Source: Aldrovandia affinis (Eukaryota; Chordata; Actinopteri; Notacanthiformes; Halosauridae). Taken from it: 64,000 nucleotides of DNA. Below, one piece after another: positions 35,401-57,324 of this stretch (the stretch's first letter is position 1; every line of letters begins with the position of its first letter). The notes under the pieces are model-generated. The model worked only from the letters and a program-made list of their open reading frames with translations. It made no database searches and had not been told where the DNA came from. Position numbers and translations under genes: made by a program. The stretch spans positions 4,355,625-4,419,624 of the forward strand of contig JAINUG010000020.1 in NCBI GenBank assembly GCA_029706075.1, in the 5' to 3' direction.

Positions 35401-38092
35401 AAATCTGAGGTCATAGTTCTTGCCCAGAAAAAGGTGGCTTGTACCCTCTGGGTAGGGAGTGAGCAGCTGACCCAAGTGGAGGAGTTCAAGTATGTCGCGG
35501 TTGTATTCACGAGTGAGGATAAAAGGGAGCGTGAGATTGACAGATGGATGGGGGCAGCGTCTGCAGTAATTCAGGCATTGTACCGGACCATCGTGGTGAA
35601 GAGGTTGCTGAGTCTGAAGGCAAAGCTGTCAATTTACTGGTCAATCTTCGTTCCAACCCTCACTTATGGTCATGAGCTTTTGGTCATGACCGAAAGAGTA
35701 AGGTCCCGGATACAGGCGGCTGAAATTAGGTTCCTCCGCAGGATTTCTGGGCTCAGCCTTAGAGATAGCGTGAGGAGTTCTGTGATTCGGGAGGATCACA
35801 GAGTAGATCCGTTGCTCCTCCGCATTGAGAGGAGTCAGTTGAGGTGGTTTGGGCATCTGGTAAGGATGCCTCCTGGGCACCTTCCTCAGGAGGTGTACCG
35901 GGCACGTCCAACTGGGAGGAGACCCCGGGGCAGTCTCAGGAGCTGCTGGAGGGATTATATCTGTCCTGGGAATGCCTTGGAATCCCCCAAGAAGAACTGG
36001 AGGAAGTTGCTGGGGAAAAGGACGACTGGGCTGCTTTGCTGAGACTGTTGCCTCCGCAACCCCGACCCGGATAAGCGGCAAGAAAATGGATGGATGGACA
36101 TACTGAAAGGTAATGTTTTATATCCACAAATTATTGGGGGTGGGGGACAGATATTACTGTTCTGAATATTGGGGGGGAACATGTCCCCCACATCCCCCCC
36201 TCTCGTTATGCCTATGATTTGATAAGTATATTAAATATTACAAAAGATTATGTTACAAATTTGGATAGGCTTTAAAATTCATAATTAAGCATTTGTGGGA
36301 ATTAAAGGAGACTAGATAGGGTTGGAACCTTGTTATAGACTGAAGGTGGCTCACCTGCACAGGTTTTGCCATCATCATTGAGCCTATACCCTGGAAGGCA
36401 TTCACAGTGGTAGGAGCCAGGAGAGCTCTCACAGATGTGCTCACAGCCATGGTCGGACTCCAGACAAAGGTCCATCCCTACAGACACAACAAGCTCAGAA
36501 CAACCATACTTTTCAACTCTTTTCTTTCTTGCAGCAGTCATTAGTAATATAATATATGCCATTTAGCAGATGCTTGTATCCAAAGCGACCTACAGTAGGG
36601 AATGCATACATTTTTCAGTATATGTGTCCGCAGTGGGGATTGAACCCACAACCTAAGCTTTGCTAACACCGTGCTCTACCAACTGAGCCACAGAGAACCA
36701 CATAAAGATTCTTTTTTTTTTTACATTTATTAAAACCCATTAAAATATTTTATGAAATGACATTTTATGGCAGCATAGTAGGGAAACATACGAGCGCACA
36801 ACGCAGTACGATACAATTCAATACATCTTCCGGTACATCCTCCCTCTACATAGATGGAGACAGCAGAAAGGATGAATGACTTCTCTGCTGCTTCAAAAAT
36901 TTTGTTACGTTATTTTAACTTTTTCACTGCTACTGATGTTTTCCACTGTTGATTTATGCAGCATATGTTTGTGTTAATCTACTCTAGACCAACCCTCCTG
37001 CTGTTATATGTTGCCTTCAATTATGTTTCTAAAGGCCACATCTGAAGTAAAAGCTACAGTATGAGACATACAGGACGTGATGAACTCAGACAGGAGTGAT
37101 GTGACATTATCTTACCGCAAAGCTTGTCCTGAAATTGCAGGCCAAACTGGTGGATGAGATCAAAAGATTCGACCAGGAACACGTGGTCATCCAGGGGCGG
37201 GGAAGCCATCGCGCGCAGGGAGGTCATGTCGGCCCTGGCCACGCCCACAGCGTAGATCTCGATCCCCTTTTCCCGCGCGGCGGCCGCCACCTCCGCCACA
37301 CGGTCCTGAGGCCTGCCGTCCGTCACGATCACCGCCACATTGGGAATGCGTGGGCGGTCCCCCTCCTCGGCGGAGAAGGCCACGTTCATGGCGTACTTGA
37401 TGGCGAGGCCCGTCATGGTGCCCTGCGCCAGCGGGATGATCTCGTTGATGCCCTTCACCATTTCCTCCATCTTGGTGAAGCTCTTGAGGGAGAAGACATT
37501 CTGGACCTGGCTGGAGTACTGCACCACGCCCACGCGCGTGGCGTCCGCCCCCACGTTCAACGTCTGGATGATGTTGATCATGAACTTGCGCATGGTCTCG
37601 AACTCATGGGGCCGCACGCTCCGTGAGCTGTCGATAATGAACACCAAGTCCACGGGCCCGGCCTTGCACTTCTGGTCAATGCCTCGAGTGTTTGTAAATT
37701 GTGATACAAACATAAAAATTAGTACCAGCGAAGACTAATTCAATGCTTTACTATATAGCAGGATTGGGGTCCATCTCAATTCAGTCAATTTAGGACTTGA
37801 ACAAAAATGGCCATAATGTTCTATGAGAAATTTTCAACTCAAACATCAAATTTAAATTAATTTCCTGAGTTGACTGGATTGAAATGCAATTAACTCCAAT
37901 GTATAGATCAAGGTTTGCAACAAGAGCATATAGCTAGATGGACAAACCAACAGATACACAGAAATGTATACAGATATAAACAGATATGTAGATTGATAAA
38001 TTTCAAGGTATAAAATGTTAACCTGCTTGTGGCATTGCGTCTGACCGACTGGTCAGAGAGAGGAGAAATGCGCAGATCAATAACAGCTTCAT
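18231..38092 (-). CDS. matn4: Matrilin-4 (11 coding exons)
   Basis: Secreted extracellular-matrix adaptor that oligomerises through a C-terminal coiled coil. Exons in transcript order: 38092-38023, 37682-37116, 36477-36355, 29618-29496, 29278-29156, 27105-26983, 25711-25589, 24331-23918, 23366-23214, 20818-20714, 18289-18231. The sum is 1983 nt, 660 aa plus stop, with every junction phase consistent. Layout: signal peptide ~1-19, vWA1 ~24-212 (DSSRS, GTMTG, TDGRP MIDAS residues), five EGF modules 213-417, vWA2 ~418-606 (DGSKS, GTMTG, TDGRS), coiled coil 607-660 preceded by CAC cysteines for interchain disulfides. Human MATN4 is about 620 aa with four EGFs; one extra EGF is seen here. Paralogue choice rests on divergent adjacency to rbpjl, as for MATN4-RBPJL in mammals. 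Confidence 0.93.
18290..20713 (-). other. matn4: U12-type AT-AC intron of matn4
   Basis: The 5' end is ATATCCTTCA, matching the minor-spliceosome ATATCCTT consensus exactly. At the 3' end, the branch-point element TTCCTTAAC (18307-18299) is followed within ~10 nt by the terminal AC at 18291-18290. Both flanking exons join in frame. Matrilin genes are the classic AT-AC examples, with this intron splitting the coiled coil (established knowledge). Confidence 0.93.
20714..20818 (-). CDS. matn4: matn4 exon: cysteine pair and start of coiled coil
   Basis: 105 bp; [20 protein letters not shown] then [15 protein letters not shown]. Ends with CAGAAAC directly before the U12-type 5' splice site ATATCCTT at 20713. 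Reading on past this site gives a spurious continuation. Confidence 0.92.
20840..22125. other. matn4 intron before the coiled coil: no gene seen
   Basis: Unique AT-rich intron sequence. About 21500-21720 has the pair GTGTCCGGGTCAAAATGACC and GATGTTCGGGTCAATTAATG, resembling a fish MITE family, weakly supported. Confidence 0.3.
22130..22500 (+). mobile_element. tRNA-derived SINE, RTE-type tail
   Basis: Near-identical to the SINE at 9238-9606, ending in (GGAT)n. Flanked by a possible TSD TGTTAAGTATT (about 22117-22127 and 22499-22509). Confidence 0.88.
22820..22975 (-). mobile_element. tRNA-derived SINE with L2-type tail
   Basis: Same family as 6512-6657 but more diverged; B box and tRNA head are still recognisable. 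Confidence 0.75.
23214..23366 (-). CDS. matn4: matn4 exon: vWA2, second part
   Basis: 153 bp; [20 protein letters not shown] to LKLNICA. With the previous exon it totals 567 bp, the same as the undivided vWA1 exon. Confidence 0.94.
23641..23815. repeat. Dispersed palindromic repeat in matn4 intron
   Basis: Contains the hairpin CTGATTCAACTAATTAAGG with CTAATCAACTAATCATGG-type complement at 23706-23763, and the GCTGGGCTACAACAAAAGCC tail common in fish repeats. Class uncertain. Confidence 0.45.
23918..24331 (-). CDS. matn4: matn4 exon: vWA2, first part
   Basis: 414 bp, phase 1-1; starts [20 protein letters not shown] (MIDAS DxSxS), includes KGTMTG and FTDGRSQDD, ends KKAKEAG. Confidence 0.95.
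24410..24620. repeat. Dispersed repeat in matn4 intron
   Basis: CTTGAGAGGAACTAGACTCT and CAGTCCTCTTCTGGCTGGCA resemble a widespread fish repeat often seen in salmonids. Recalled from memory; class not assigned. Confidence 0.4.
25160..25588. repeat. Degenerate ~55-60 bp tandem array beside EGF-5 donor
   Basis: About seven diverged units sharing a core like GGGAAAGCACAGGTAAAGGT and ending in AAGGTGATGTG. The array runs directly up to the matn4 EGF-5 exon at 25589. Confidence 0.6.
25589..25711 (-). CDS. matn4: matn4 exon: EGF-5
   Basis: 123 bp, phase 1-1; [20 protein letters not shown], ending GKSCG. A degenerate repeat array abuts its donor. Confidence 0.94.
25961..26595. repeat. 26-bp minisatellite in matn4 intron
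   Basis: About 24 copies of a unit GCATGTGGCTGTCTGTGCCTAAACCT-like (26 bp). Variants CCCGCATG and CAACCTGCATGAGG recur in a higher-order pattern (25990-26160 parallels 26220-26350). Confidence 0.92.
26983..27105 (-). CDS. matn4: matn4 exon: EGF-4
   Basis: 123 bp, phase 1-1; [20 protein letters not shown], ending GKTCQ. Confidence 0.94.
27290..27655 (+). mobile_element. Non-LTR retrotransposon 3' end
   Basis: The segment ending CTTGGCCAGGTCTCTCTTGA, GACTTCCTGGTTAAATAAAG and an AAATAA-type tail is a recurrent fish LINE 3' terminus. Clade not assigned; severely truncated. Confidence 0.5.
27665..27877 (+). mobile_element. UnaSINE-like tRNA SINE
   Basis: Head GTGTAGTATAATGGTTAGGG, B-box-like GGTTGCAGGTTTGACTCCC, body ACCCTTGAGCAAAGGTACTT and tail AAGTCGCTCTGGTAAACATA. 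The same family is at 39668. Confidence 0.78.
28346..28386. repeat. (AT)n microsatellite
   Basis: Dinucleotide run in the matn4 intron. Confidence 0.92.
29066..29110. repeat. (GT)n microsatellite
   Basis: Just downstream of EGF-3 on the transcript. A sister GT run lies at about 29421-29452 beside EGF-2, part of the 340-bp duplication. Confidence 0.9.
29156..29278 (-). CDS. matn4: matn4 exon: EGF-3
   Basis: 123 bp, phase 1-1; tandem copy of EGF-2, with N to R before AGY and a terminal CT in place of CK. Confidence 0.95.
29496..29618 (-). CDS. matn4: matn4 exon: EGF-2
   Basis: 123 bp, phase 1-1; [20 protein letters not shown] then [19 protein letters not shown]. Near-identical to EGF-3, 340 bp away. 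Confidence 0.95.
30815..36098 (+). mobile_element. RTE-like LINE, split and internally deleted
   Basis: The 5' piece 30815-30946 (GAACCTTAATGTGGTGGAGG) and the remainder 34116-36098 match a fish LINE I recall with a (TGGA)n tail. Reverse transcriptase pieces include [12 protein letters not shown] at about 35290-35330. A C-terminal block at 35434-36042 holds [20 protein letters not shown] and [15 protein letters not shown]. Much of the endonuclease and early RT is missing and several frames are broken. It ends GATAAGCGGCAAGAAAATGG. Clade (RTE, Rex3/Expander-like) is from memory. Confidence 0.72.
30947..34115 (-). mobile_element. Rex1/CR1-group LINE
   Basis: Minus strand. An APE-type endonuclease N-terminal part at 33757-33167 reads [17 protein letters not shown], ending at FILGDFNH. 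A reverse transcriptase at 32645-31740 has [39 protein letters not shown] and the catalytic FADD. A C-terminal part runs to about 31150. The 3' tail is TGAATAAAGTTG then (CATTGTATTG)-type repeats. Likely TSD ACAAA at 30942-30946 and 34116-34120. The frame is broken in several places, so it is inactive. Clade (Rex1/Babar) is inferred from motif style. Confidence 0.78.
36355..36477 (-). CDS. matn4: matn4 exon: EGF-1
   Basis: 123 bp, phase 1-1; six-cysteine matrilin EGF ([20 protein letters not shown], ending GKTCA). Confidence 0.95.
36556..36703 (-). mobile_element. tRNA-derived SINE with L2-type tail
   Basis: Same family as 6512-6657, sitting 80 bp upstream of EGF-1 in the transcript; the TATATTATATTAC tail is visible. 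Confidence 0.78.
37116..37682 (-). CDS. matn4: matn4 exon: vWA1
   Basis: 567 bp, phase 1-1. Encodes [18 protein letters not shown] and the full first von Willebrand A domain with MIDAS residues DSSRS, GTMTG and VTDGRPQD, ending DKLCG. Confidence 0.95.
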
Positions 38093-38140
38093 GTTCAGGG
38101 TGCTGGTTCTGGCGTGGGGCCTTGACAGATGCAAACCGAA
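38023..38140 (-). CDS. matn4: matn4 exon with signal peptide
   Basis: ATG at 38090-38092 begins [20 protein letters not shown], a clear signal peptide with likely cleavage after SRSDA. The donor is CAG/GTTAAC at 38022. An acceptor TTTTCCACACAG ends at 38141, so 38093-38140 is probably 5' UTR and a non-coding first exon lies upstream. Confidence 0.85.
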
Positions 38141-38867
38141 CTGTGTGGAAAACAAAACCTCCAGTCAAAGTAAATCCTCTAACGAGGCAACATTCCTGCC
38201 CAGCCCTCCCCATAAAAAGGCCGAACAGATGGCTAGGAAGCAGAGTTGTACCTAAAAGACGGCTGCAAAGAGGACATGCTCATGAATCATGCGCATGGCT
38301 CCCGGCAAAGTTCAAAGAGTTCAGGAAGCAATGGCTATAAAGTCAATGTCTGGTTAGTGTTGCTAAATATAAACTGCCTGGCACATCTTAACCGTCCATT
38401 CTTTCTATTAGTCAGGTTTATCAGGGACAATCACTGAGATACGTTCCCAGGAATTATCCAAATGTCCGAATTATCAGTTTCCAAATGCACACTGGGATTT
38501 CAACTGGAAATAACATCGAGACCACCAGAACTCCAAAGGCTACACAGGCACCATATGTTTAAAGTCTTGTTCGTGTGTGAGAAACCACAGCTTCAACACC
38601 ACTAGCGGGACTAAAACAGGGAACCAGTGATGGATGGAGCATTTCAACAGAGCCTCTATATCAGAAAAAAGTCATCATATATTACATATTGAGATGTAAT
38701 GAACACAGAACACTGTATCATTTTTGGAAATGGAAAGCATTCACCTTCCTTTAACCAAGACATTCTACTTCAGTAAGTGGGTAAACTACTATAGTCTGTA
38801 ACATTAAAAACCCCTTTTGGAAAAAGTTAAATTGCTACTTATTTATTGATGAATAATATCTGCCATT

Positions 38868-39006
38868 TAGCAGACGCTTTTAACCAAAGTGACTTACAGT
38901 AGCGAATGCATACATTTTTCAGTATAGGTGGGCCTAATGGGAATCAAACCCACAGCCTAAGAATTGTCAGCGCCACGCGCTTACCTACTGAGCCACACGG
39001 AACCAC
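38868..39006 (-). mobile_element. tRNA-derived SINE with L2-type tail
   Basis: Same family as 6512-6657, diverged. Confidence 0.75.
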
Positions 39007-39667
39007 ATCAGCATTAACATCGTAGCTATGCAGACCCACGATTCTTGTTGTGATTTAGTGCCACGCAGTTATAATTTGATTATTTAAAATGGCCAAACAT
39101 TTTGGCCTGCCATTAGTAACCTGAGAGGCTGAAAGATGGCTCTCACAGGGGTGAGTTCAGCCGGAGGCTCAACCAACGTTGCATCAGTGGAGCAGAGGTG
39201 GGAGGGGGTGGGGGAAGGGGGGAGGGGGAGCTGGGGCAGGAGCAGAGGGCTCTTTGTCCTGTGTTCCCCGTGGATTTGCGGGTCGACTGAGAGACAGCAC
39301 AGATCAGGACCAGAGACCTCGGCATGCTGTGGCCTCACCCAGCCTCCTCTGAGACTCCAATGTGCACAAGCCAGAAACTGTCTGAGGAGGTTCCCACTGA
39401 AACTAAAGCCTGCTCCCCTAGTGCAGGGGCACAAAGAGCCCCAGTGTGCCCACGCAAACACTGGGCTAAAGTGGCCCTGTTCACTGTTTGAGCCCCTGGC
39501 TGCTATAGGTTATCAGGATAATCTATACTATGTAAGCATACATGAAGAAAATATCCAGTACATACGATCATACACTCTCAGTCCTTACTTAATGTGTTCA
39601 CTGAAATGAACAGCACGTAACCCTCAAACCAGTCACTTTCAGAGTATTCAAGTGGAGAAGTAGCAGC

Positions 39668-39880
39668 TGGCAGTATAGTGTAATGGTTAGGGAGCTGGGC
39701 TTGTAACTCAGAGGTTGCAGGTTCAATTCCCAGGTGGGGCACTGTACCCTTGAGCAAGGTACTTAACCTGAATTGCTTCAGTAAAATATCCAGCTGTATA
39801 AATGGATTGTATATAAGAAATGTTTTCTGTGTAAGTCGCTCTGGATAAAAGTGTCTAAATGCCTAAAATGTAAATGTAAG
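39668..39880 (+). mobile_element. UnaSINE-like tRNA SINE
   Basis: GTAATGGTTAGGGAGCTGGG head, GGTTCAATTCC B box, CCCTTGAGCAAGGTACTTAA body, AAGTCGCTCTGGATAAAAGT tail and ATGTAAATGTAA end. The best-preserved copy of this family in the window. Confidence 0.85.
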
Positions 39881-40706
39881 AAATATATTATCCATAGATG
39901 ATATAGTCCAGTGCTATACACTATTGAGTGCAAGATCAATAGCAGCACCCATAATAACTGTTCACAATGAAAAACAAGTATTTGTCTTGCATCCAGAAGA
40001 AGGTATGAACATGTTGAATCATGGCTACTTAAATAGAAAACTTTATTATGATAACAATTCTTCTGTCTCCCACAGGATATAATAAATATGTGATCTAAAT
40101 AACATAACCTGCAGTATATCATGGGTGCCTTTCACAACACATTTAACGTTATCCCAACAAACCAAAACATCCTTTGATCTTTCACATAATCCACTGGCAC
40201 AGCATTAATGGTAACATAATCCAAGTGGCTGTGGAACGCTTCATAATAACAGTGTTTGTGTTCATAGTAGAATGGAGTTATATGAGGCACAGAAGACCCT
40301 GATGTGTGCAGGCCTCTCTCCCTTGAGTACCCAATGAGAAACAGCATGTTTTCCTTCAACATGAAGAATGTCTGACATGTCAGTGGTGCTTCCCGGGGGA
40401 AGAAGTGAGGTTAATGCAACTTCCACACAAAGAGCACACCGGTCACCTTTGTCTACCGTAAGCGGTAAAACTATCAATTATACATTACCAGCCAGGTTGC
40501 TCACAGATGGAAAGCACTGCTGGCAGCTTTGTTTGTTTACTGCATGTGCAGAATTGAGGGGTCGCTCGCTGCAGTGCCCGAGACTTAAAAACACTGTCCA
40601 GGGGACTGGGCCCTTCTGCAGCCCTGCTCAATTCAACAGCGAGAGTCCTGGCCAATCGCAGCCTTGGATTCCACCCCTGTTCATTCATTTCTTATCTCCT
40701 GTGCTG

Positions 40707-40755
40707 TTTAAAGAGGGGAGAGAGGTGTGAGAACATCGCACCTGGGGAACAGGTG
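40707..40755 (+). promoter_or_regulatory. rbpjl: Candidate rbpjl core promoter with paired E-boxes
   Basis: TTTAAA (40707-40712) lies 280 bp upstream of the rbpjl ATG. CACCTG (40739-40744) and CAGGTG (40750-40755) flank GGGGAA. PTF1 binds an E-box plus a CSL-type TGGGAA box, and RBPJL is known to be PTF1-regulated. Spacing here is not the canonical one or two turns to a perfect TC box, so this is inference. Confidence 0.3.
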
Positions 40756-40987
40756 ACAATCAGAAAGCAAACATGTTTTTCGCACGGACATACTGCCGCC
40801 GGGCGGATGAGAGATTAGAACAGGGAGGGGCAGAAGGGGCTCATGGGAAAAGGCGACATCCCCATTGGGCAGTCAGAGACTGGAGAGGATGTTTAGTAGT
40901 CTTCATCAGGTGCAACAATTCGACTACAATTCAGGTTAGAGGAGCGCACCTCTGAGACAAACGCCAGCTAACCGGAGGCACGGTCGG

Positions 40988-54757
<13,770 letters not shown>

Positions 54758-54770
<13 letters not shown>

Positions 54771-57217
54771 CTCAGTGATTCACCAGTCTCCTCATATAGA
54801 ATAACTCAGTGATTCACCAGCCTCCAGCCTCCTCATGGAGAGCTAGCTCAGTGATTCATCAGCCTCCTCATGTAAAGCTAGCTCAGTGATCCACCAGTCT
54901 CCCCATGTAGAGTAACTCAGTGTCATGTTTCTGAATGTCTGTTCTGTTGTTTTTTGTACTTTGTTTATTATTAATTATTCATTATTCATTATTCTTTATT
55001 CAGTATTTAATTTTCATCATTCTGTCACGTTCTGGTCCCTGTCTGTCATTGTTCCTGTTATTTCGAGATCCACTCCTTGTCTTGTCATGCACTTCGGGAA
55101 GTTCTACATTTCAGGTTTTCTCCGTCTTCGCTTATTATCTCGTTTTCTTCCTTCTTACTTTCTATATTGCACTTTGTATATATTAGTTAGATGTATATAG
55201 TACTAACCTACTAATCTACTAACATTAGGGATTTAGATTAAGTTACTAACACTACTAATCACTAATTATCTCACGCTTCTGACTATCGCTGTCATTCTCT
55301 CTCATTATCCTATCCCTGTTAGCTTTTCACTTTTCCTTTCATTCGCACGCAGCTTCTCTCTTTGCGTTCCTCCCCTTCTAACTATGCACATGTCTGCCTG
55401 ATCTCCCAGGTCGTTTATTGTCTATGTGTTTGTATTATTCCCAGTCCGTGTCTTGCGTTTCCCCTCGTTATTGGATTAACGATTCCCAATGTTTACACCT
55501 GTGTTCCTACCTCTCTCTCCTCCCAGTCACACCTGATTTTGTTTGTCTGGGTCCTTATCCCGAGCGTCACAGGACGTTCTGACCCCCTGTGACGCTCGGG
55601 AAAAGGATCCAGACGCAGATCGGGATAAGGCAAAAGAATCGTTTAATGGGAAGCAGGGGTCAAAACCAGGAGTCAGATATAGCGAAGGTACAAAATCACA
55701 ATGCAGAGAGAAGTCACAAAAACAGTCCAAAAGGTCTAAACAGGAAGGCAGGCTCGGAGTGGTAACAGAAGGGGTGTCTCAGGAAATACTATAAACTCTG
55801 GCTTAAGAAGAATTGGCTCAGGGAATAAAGATCAACGTTCTGACTGGGAAGGAACATAAACACGGAACTGATATACAAACAGGAAAGGGCAATACAATAG
55901 GAATCAGGTGTGACTGGGAGAGAGAGAGTAGGAACACAGGTGTAAACATTGGGAATCGTTAATCCAATAACGAGGGGAAACGCAAGACACGGACTGGGAA
56001 TAATACAAACACATAGACAATAAACGACCTGGGAGATCAGGCAGACACGTGCATAGTTAGAAGGGGAGGAACGCAAAGAGAGAAGCTGCGTGCGAATGAA
56101 AGGAAAAGTGAAAAGCTAACAGGGATAGGATAATGAGAGAGAATGACAGCGATAGTCAGAAGCGTGAGATAATTAGTGATTAGTAGTGTTAGTAACTTAA
56201 TCTAAATCCCTAATGTTAGTAGATTAGTAGGTTAGTACTATATACATCTAACTAATATATACAAAGTGCAATATAGAAAGTAAGAAGGAAGAAAACGAGA
56301 TAATAAGCGAAGACGGAGAAAACCTGAAATGTAGAACTTCCCGAAGTGCATGACAAGACAAGGAGTGGATCTCGAAATAACAGGAACAATGACAGACAGG
56401 GACCAGAACGTGACAGAATGATGAAAATTAAATACTGAATAAAGAATAATGAATAATGAATAATGAATAATGAATAATGAATAATGAATAATAAACAAAG
56501 TACAAAAAACAACAGAACAGACACTCAGAAACATGACACTCAGTGATTCACCAGCCTCCTCATGTAGAGCTAGCTCAGTGATTCACCAGTCTCCTCATGT
56601 AGAGTAACTCAGTGATTCACCAGCCTCCTCATGTAAAGCTAGCTCAGTGATTCACCAGTCTCCTCATGTAGAGTAACTCAGTGATTCACCAGTCTCCTCA
56701 TGTAGAGTAACTCAGTGATTCACCAGCCTCCTCATGTAGAGTAACTCAGTGATTCACCAGTCTCCTCATGTAGAGTAACTCAGTGATTCACCAGCCTCCT
56801 CATGTAGAGCTAGCTCAGTGATTCACCAGTCTCCTCATGTAGAGTAACTCAGTGATTCACCAGTCTCCTCATGTAGAGCTAGCTCAGTGATTCACCAGTC
56901 TCCTCATGTAGAGTAACTCAGTGATTCACCAGTCTCCTCATGTAGACTAACTCAGTGATTCACCAGCCTCCTCATGTAAAGCTAGCTCAGTGATTCACCA
57001 GTCTCCTCATGTAGAGTAACTCAGTGATTCACCAGTCTTCTCATGTAGAGTAACTCAGTGATTCACCAGCCTCCTCATGTAGAGCTAGCTCAGTGATTCA
57101 CCAGTCTCCTCATGTAGAGTAACTCAGTGATTCACCAGTCTCCTCATGTAGAGCTAGCTCAGTGATTCACCAGTCACCTCACGTAGAGTAACTCAGTGAT
57201 TCACCGGCCTCCTCATG
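54758..57217 (+). repeat. rbpjl: 34-35 bp minisatellite seeded at the rbpjl stop codon (interrupted)
   Basis: Units like CTCCTCATGTAGAGTAACTC plus AGTGATTCACCAGT run 54758-54922 (about 4 units) and 56538-57217 (about 20 units), split by a foldback element. The first unit is the coding end CTCTTCATGCAGAGTTAGCTC. Units alternate between GAGTAACTC and GAGCTAGCTC forms. Confidence 0.93.
54923..56537. mobile_element. Foldback element with ~0.6 kb inverted arms
   Basis: Left arm 54923-55533 and right arm 55902-56537 are near-perfect inverted repeats, with ends TCATGTTTCTGAATGTCTGT and ACAGACACTCAGAAACATGA. It is flanked by ACTCAGTG on both sides (54915-54922 and 56538-56545), an apparent 8-bp target duplication. 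The central 55534-55901 has a small palindrome CCCGAGCGTCACAGG...CCTGTGACGCTCGGG. No transposase frame. The 8-bp duplication suggests hAT-type mobilisation but the family is undetermined. Confidence 0.82.
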
Positions 57218-57324
57218 CAGATCCCAATGCAGAACTCATAAAATTCCTCCAGCAACTCCAGGCACATCCAAACTTCCAAGCTTTCATGTCAAGTAGGAAG
57301 TCTAGCATACTCATCATTAACTAG
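57217..57324 (+). other. Short frame resembling the RBPJL C-terminus
   Basis: Directly after the array one frame reads ADPNAELIKFLQQLQAHPNF then QAFMSS and ends at TAG 57322-57324. It aligns without gaps, except one residue, to the rbpjl end ADSDSLIDSIHQEFTRTNFH plus LFMQS. It could be a decayed copy of the last exon end, or chance. Confidence 0.25.

Larger units (their letters stand above)
30770..36225. mobile_element. Nested repeat block in matn4 intron
   Basis: Three apparent levels. The outer fragments ATATTGAGGGGGACATAATG (30786) and AATATTGGGGGGGAACATGT (36165) look like one dispersed element. Inside is an RTE-like LINE (30815-30946 and 34116-36098). Inside that is a Rex1-like LINE (30947-34115). 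The outer level is the least certain. Confidence 0.55.
38141..40987. other. Divergent intergenic region between matn4 and rbpjl
   Basis: 2.8 kb separates the two coding starts. It holds two SINEs (38868-39006 and 39668-39880) and a G-rich segment at 39180-39300. Promoters of both genes, and probably the non-coding first exon of matn4, should be here. No reading frame is supported. Confidence 0.55.

Noticed and set aside
37135-37626. 163-aa plus-strand frame over matn4 vWA1
   Set aside because: Antisense shadow of a GC-rich exon.
54925-56534. Hydrophobic frames in both foldback arms
   Set aside because: They are the same AT-rich sequence read in opposite orientation; repeats of LFIIHYS reflect TTCATTATTCATT slippage, not a protein.
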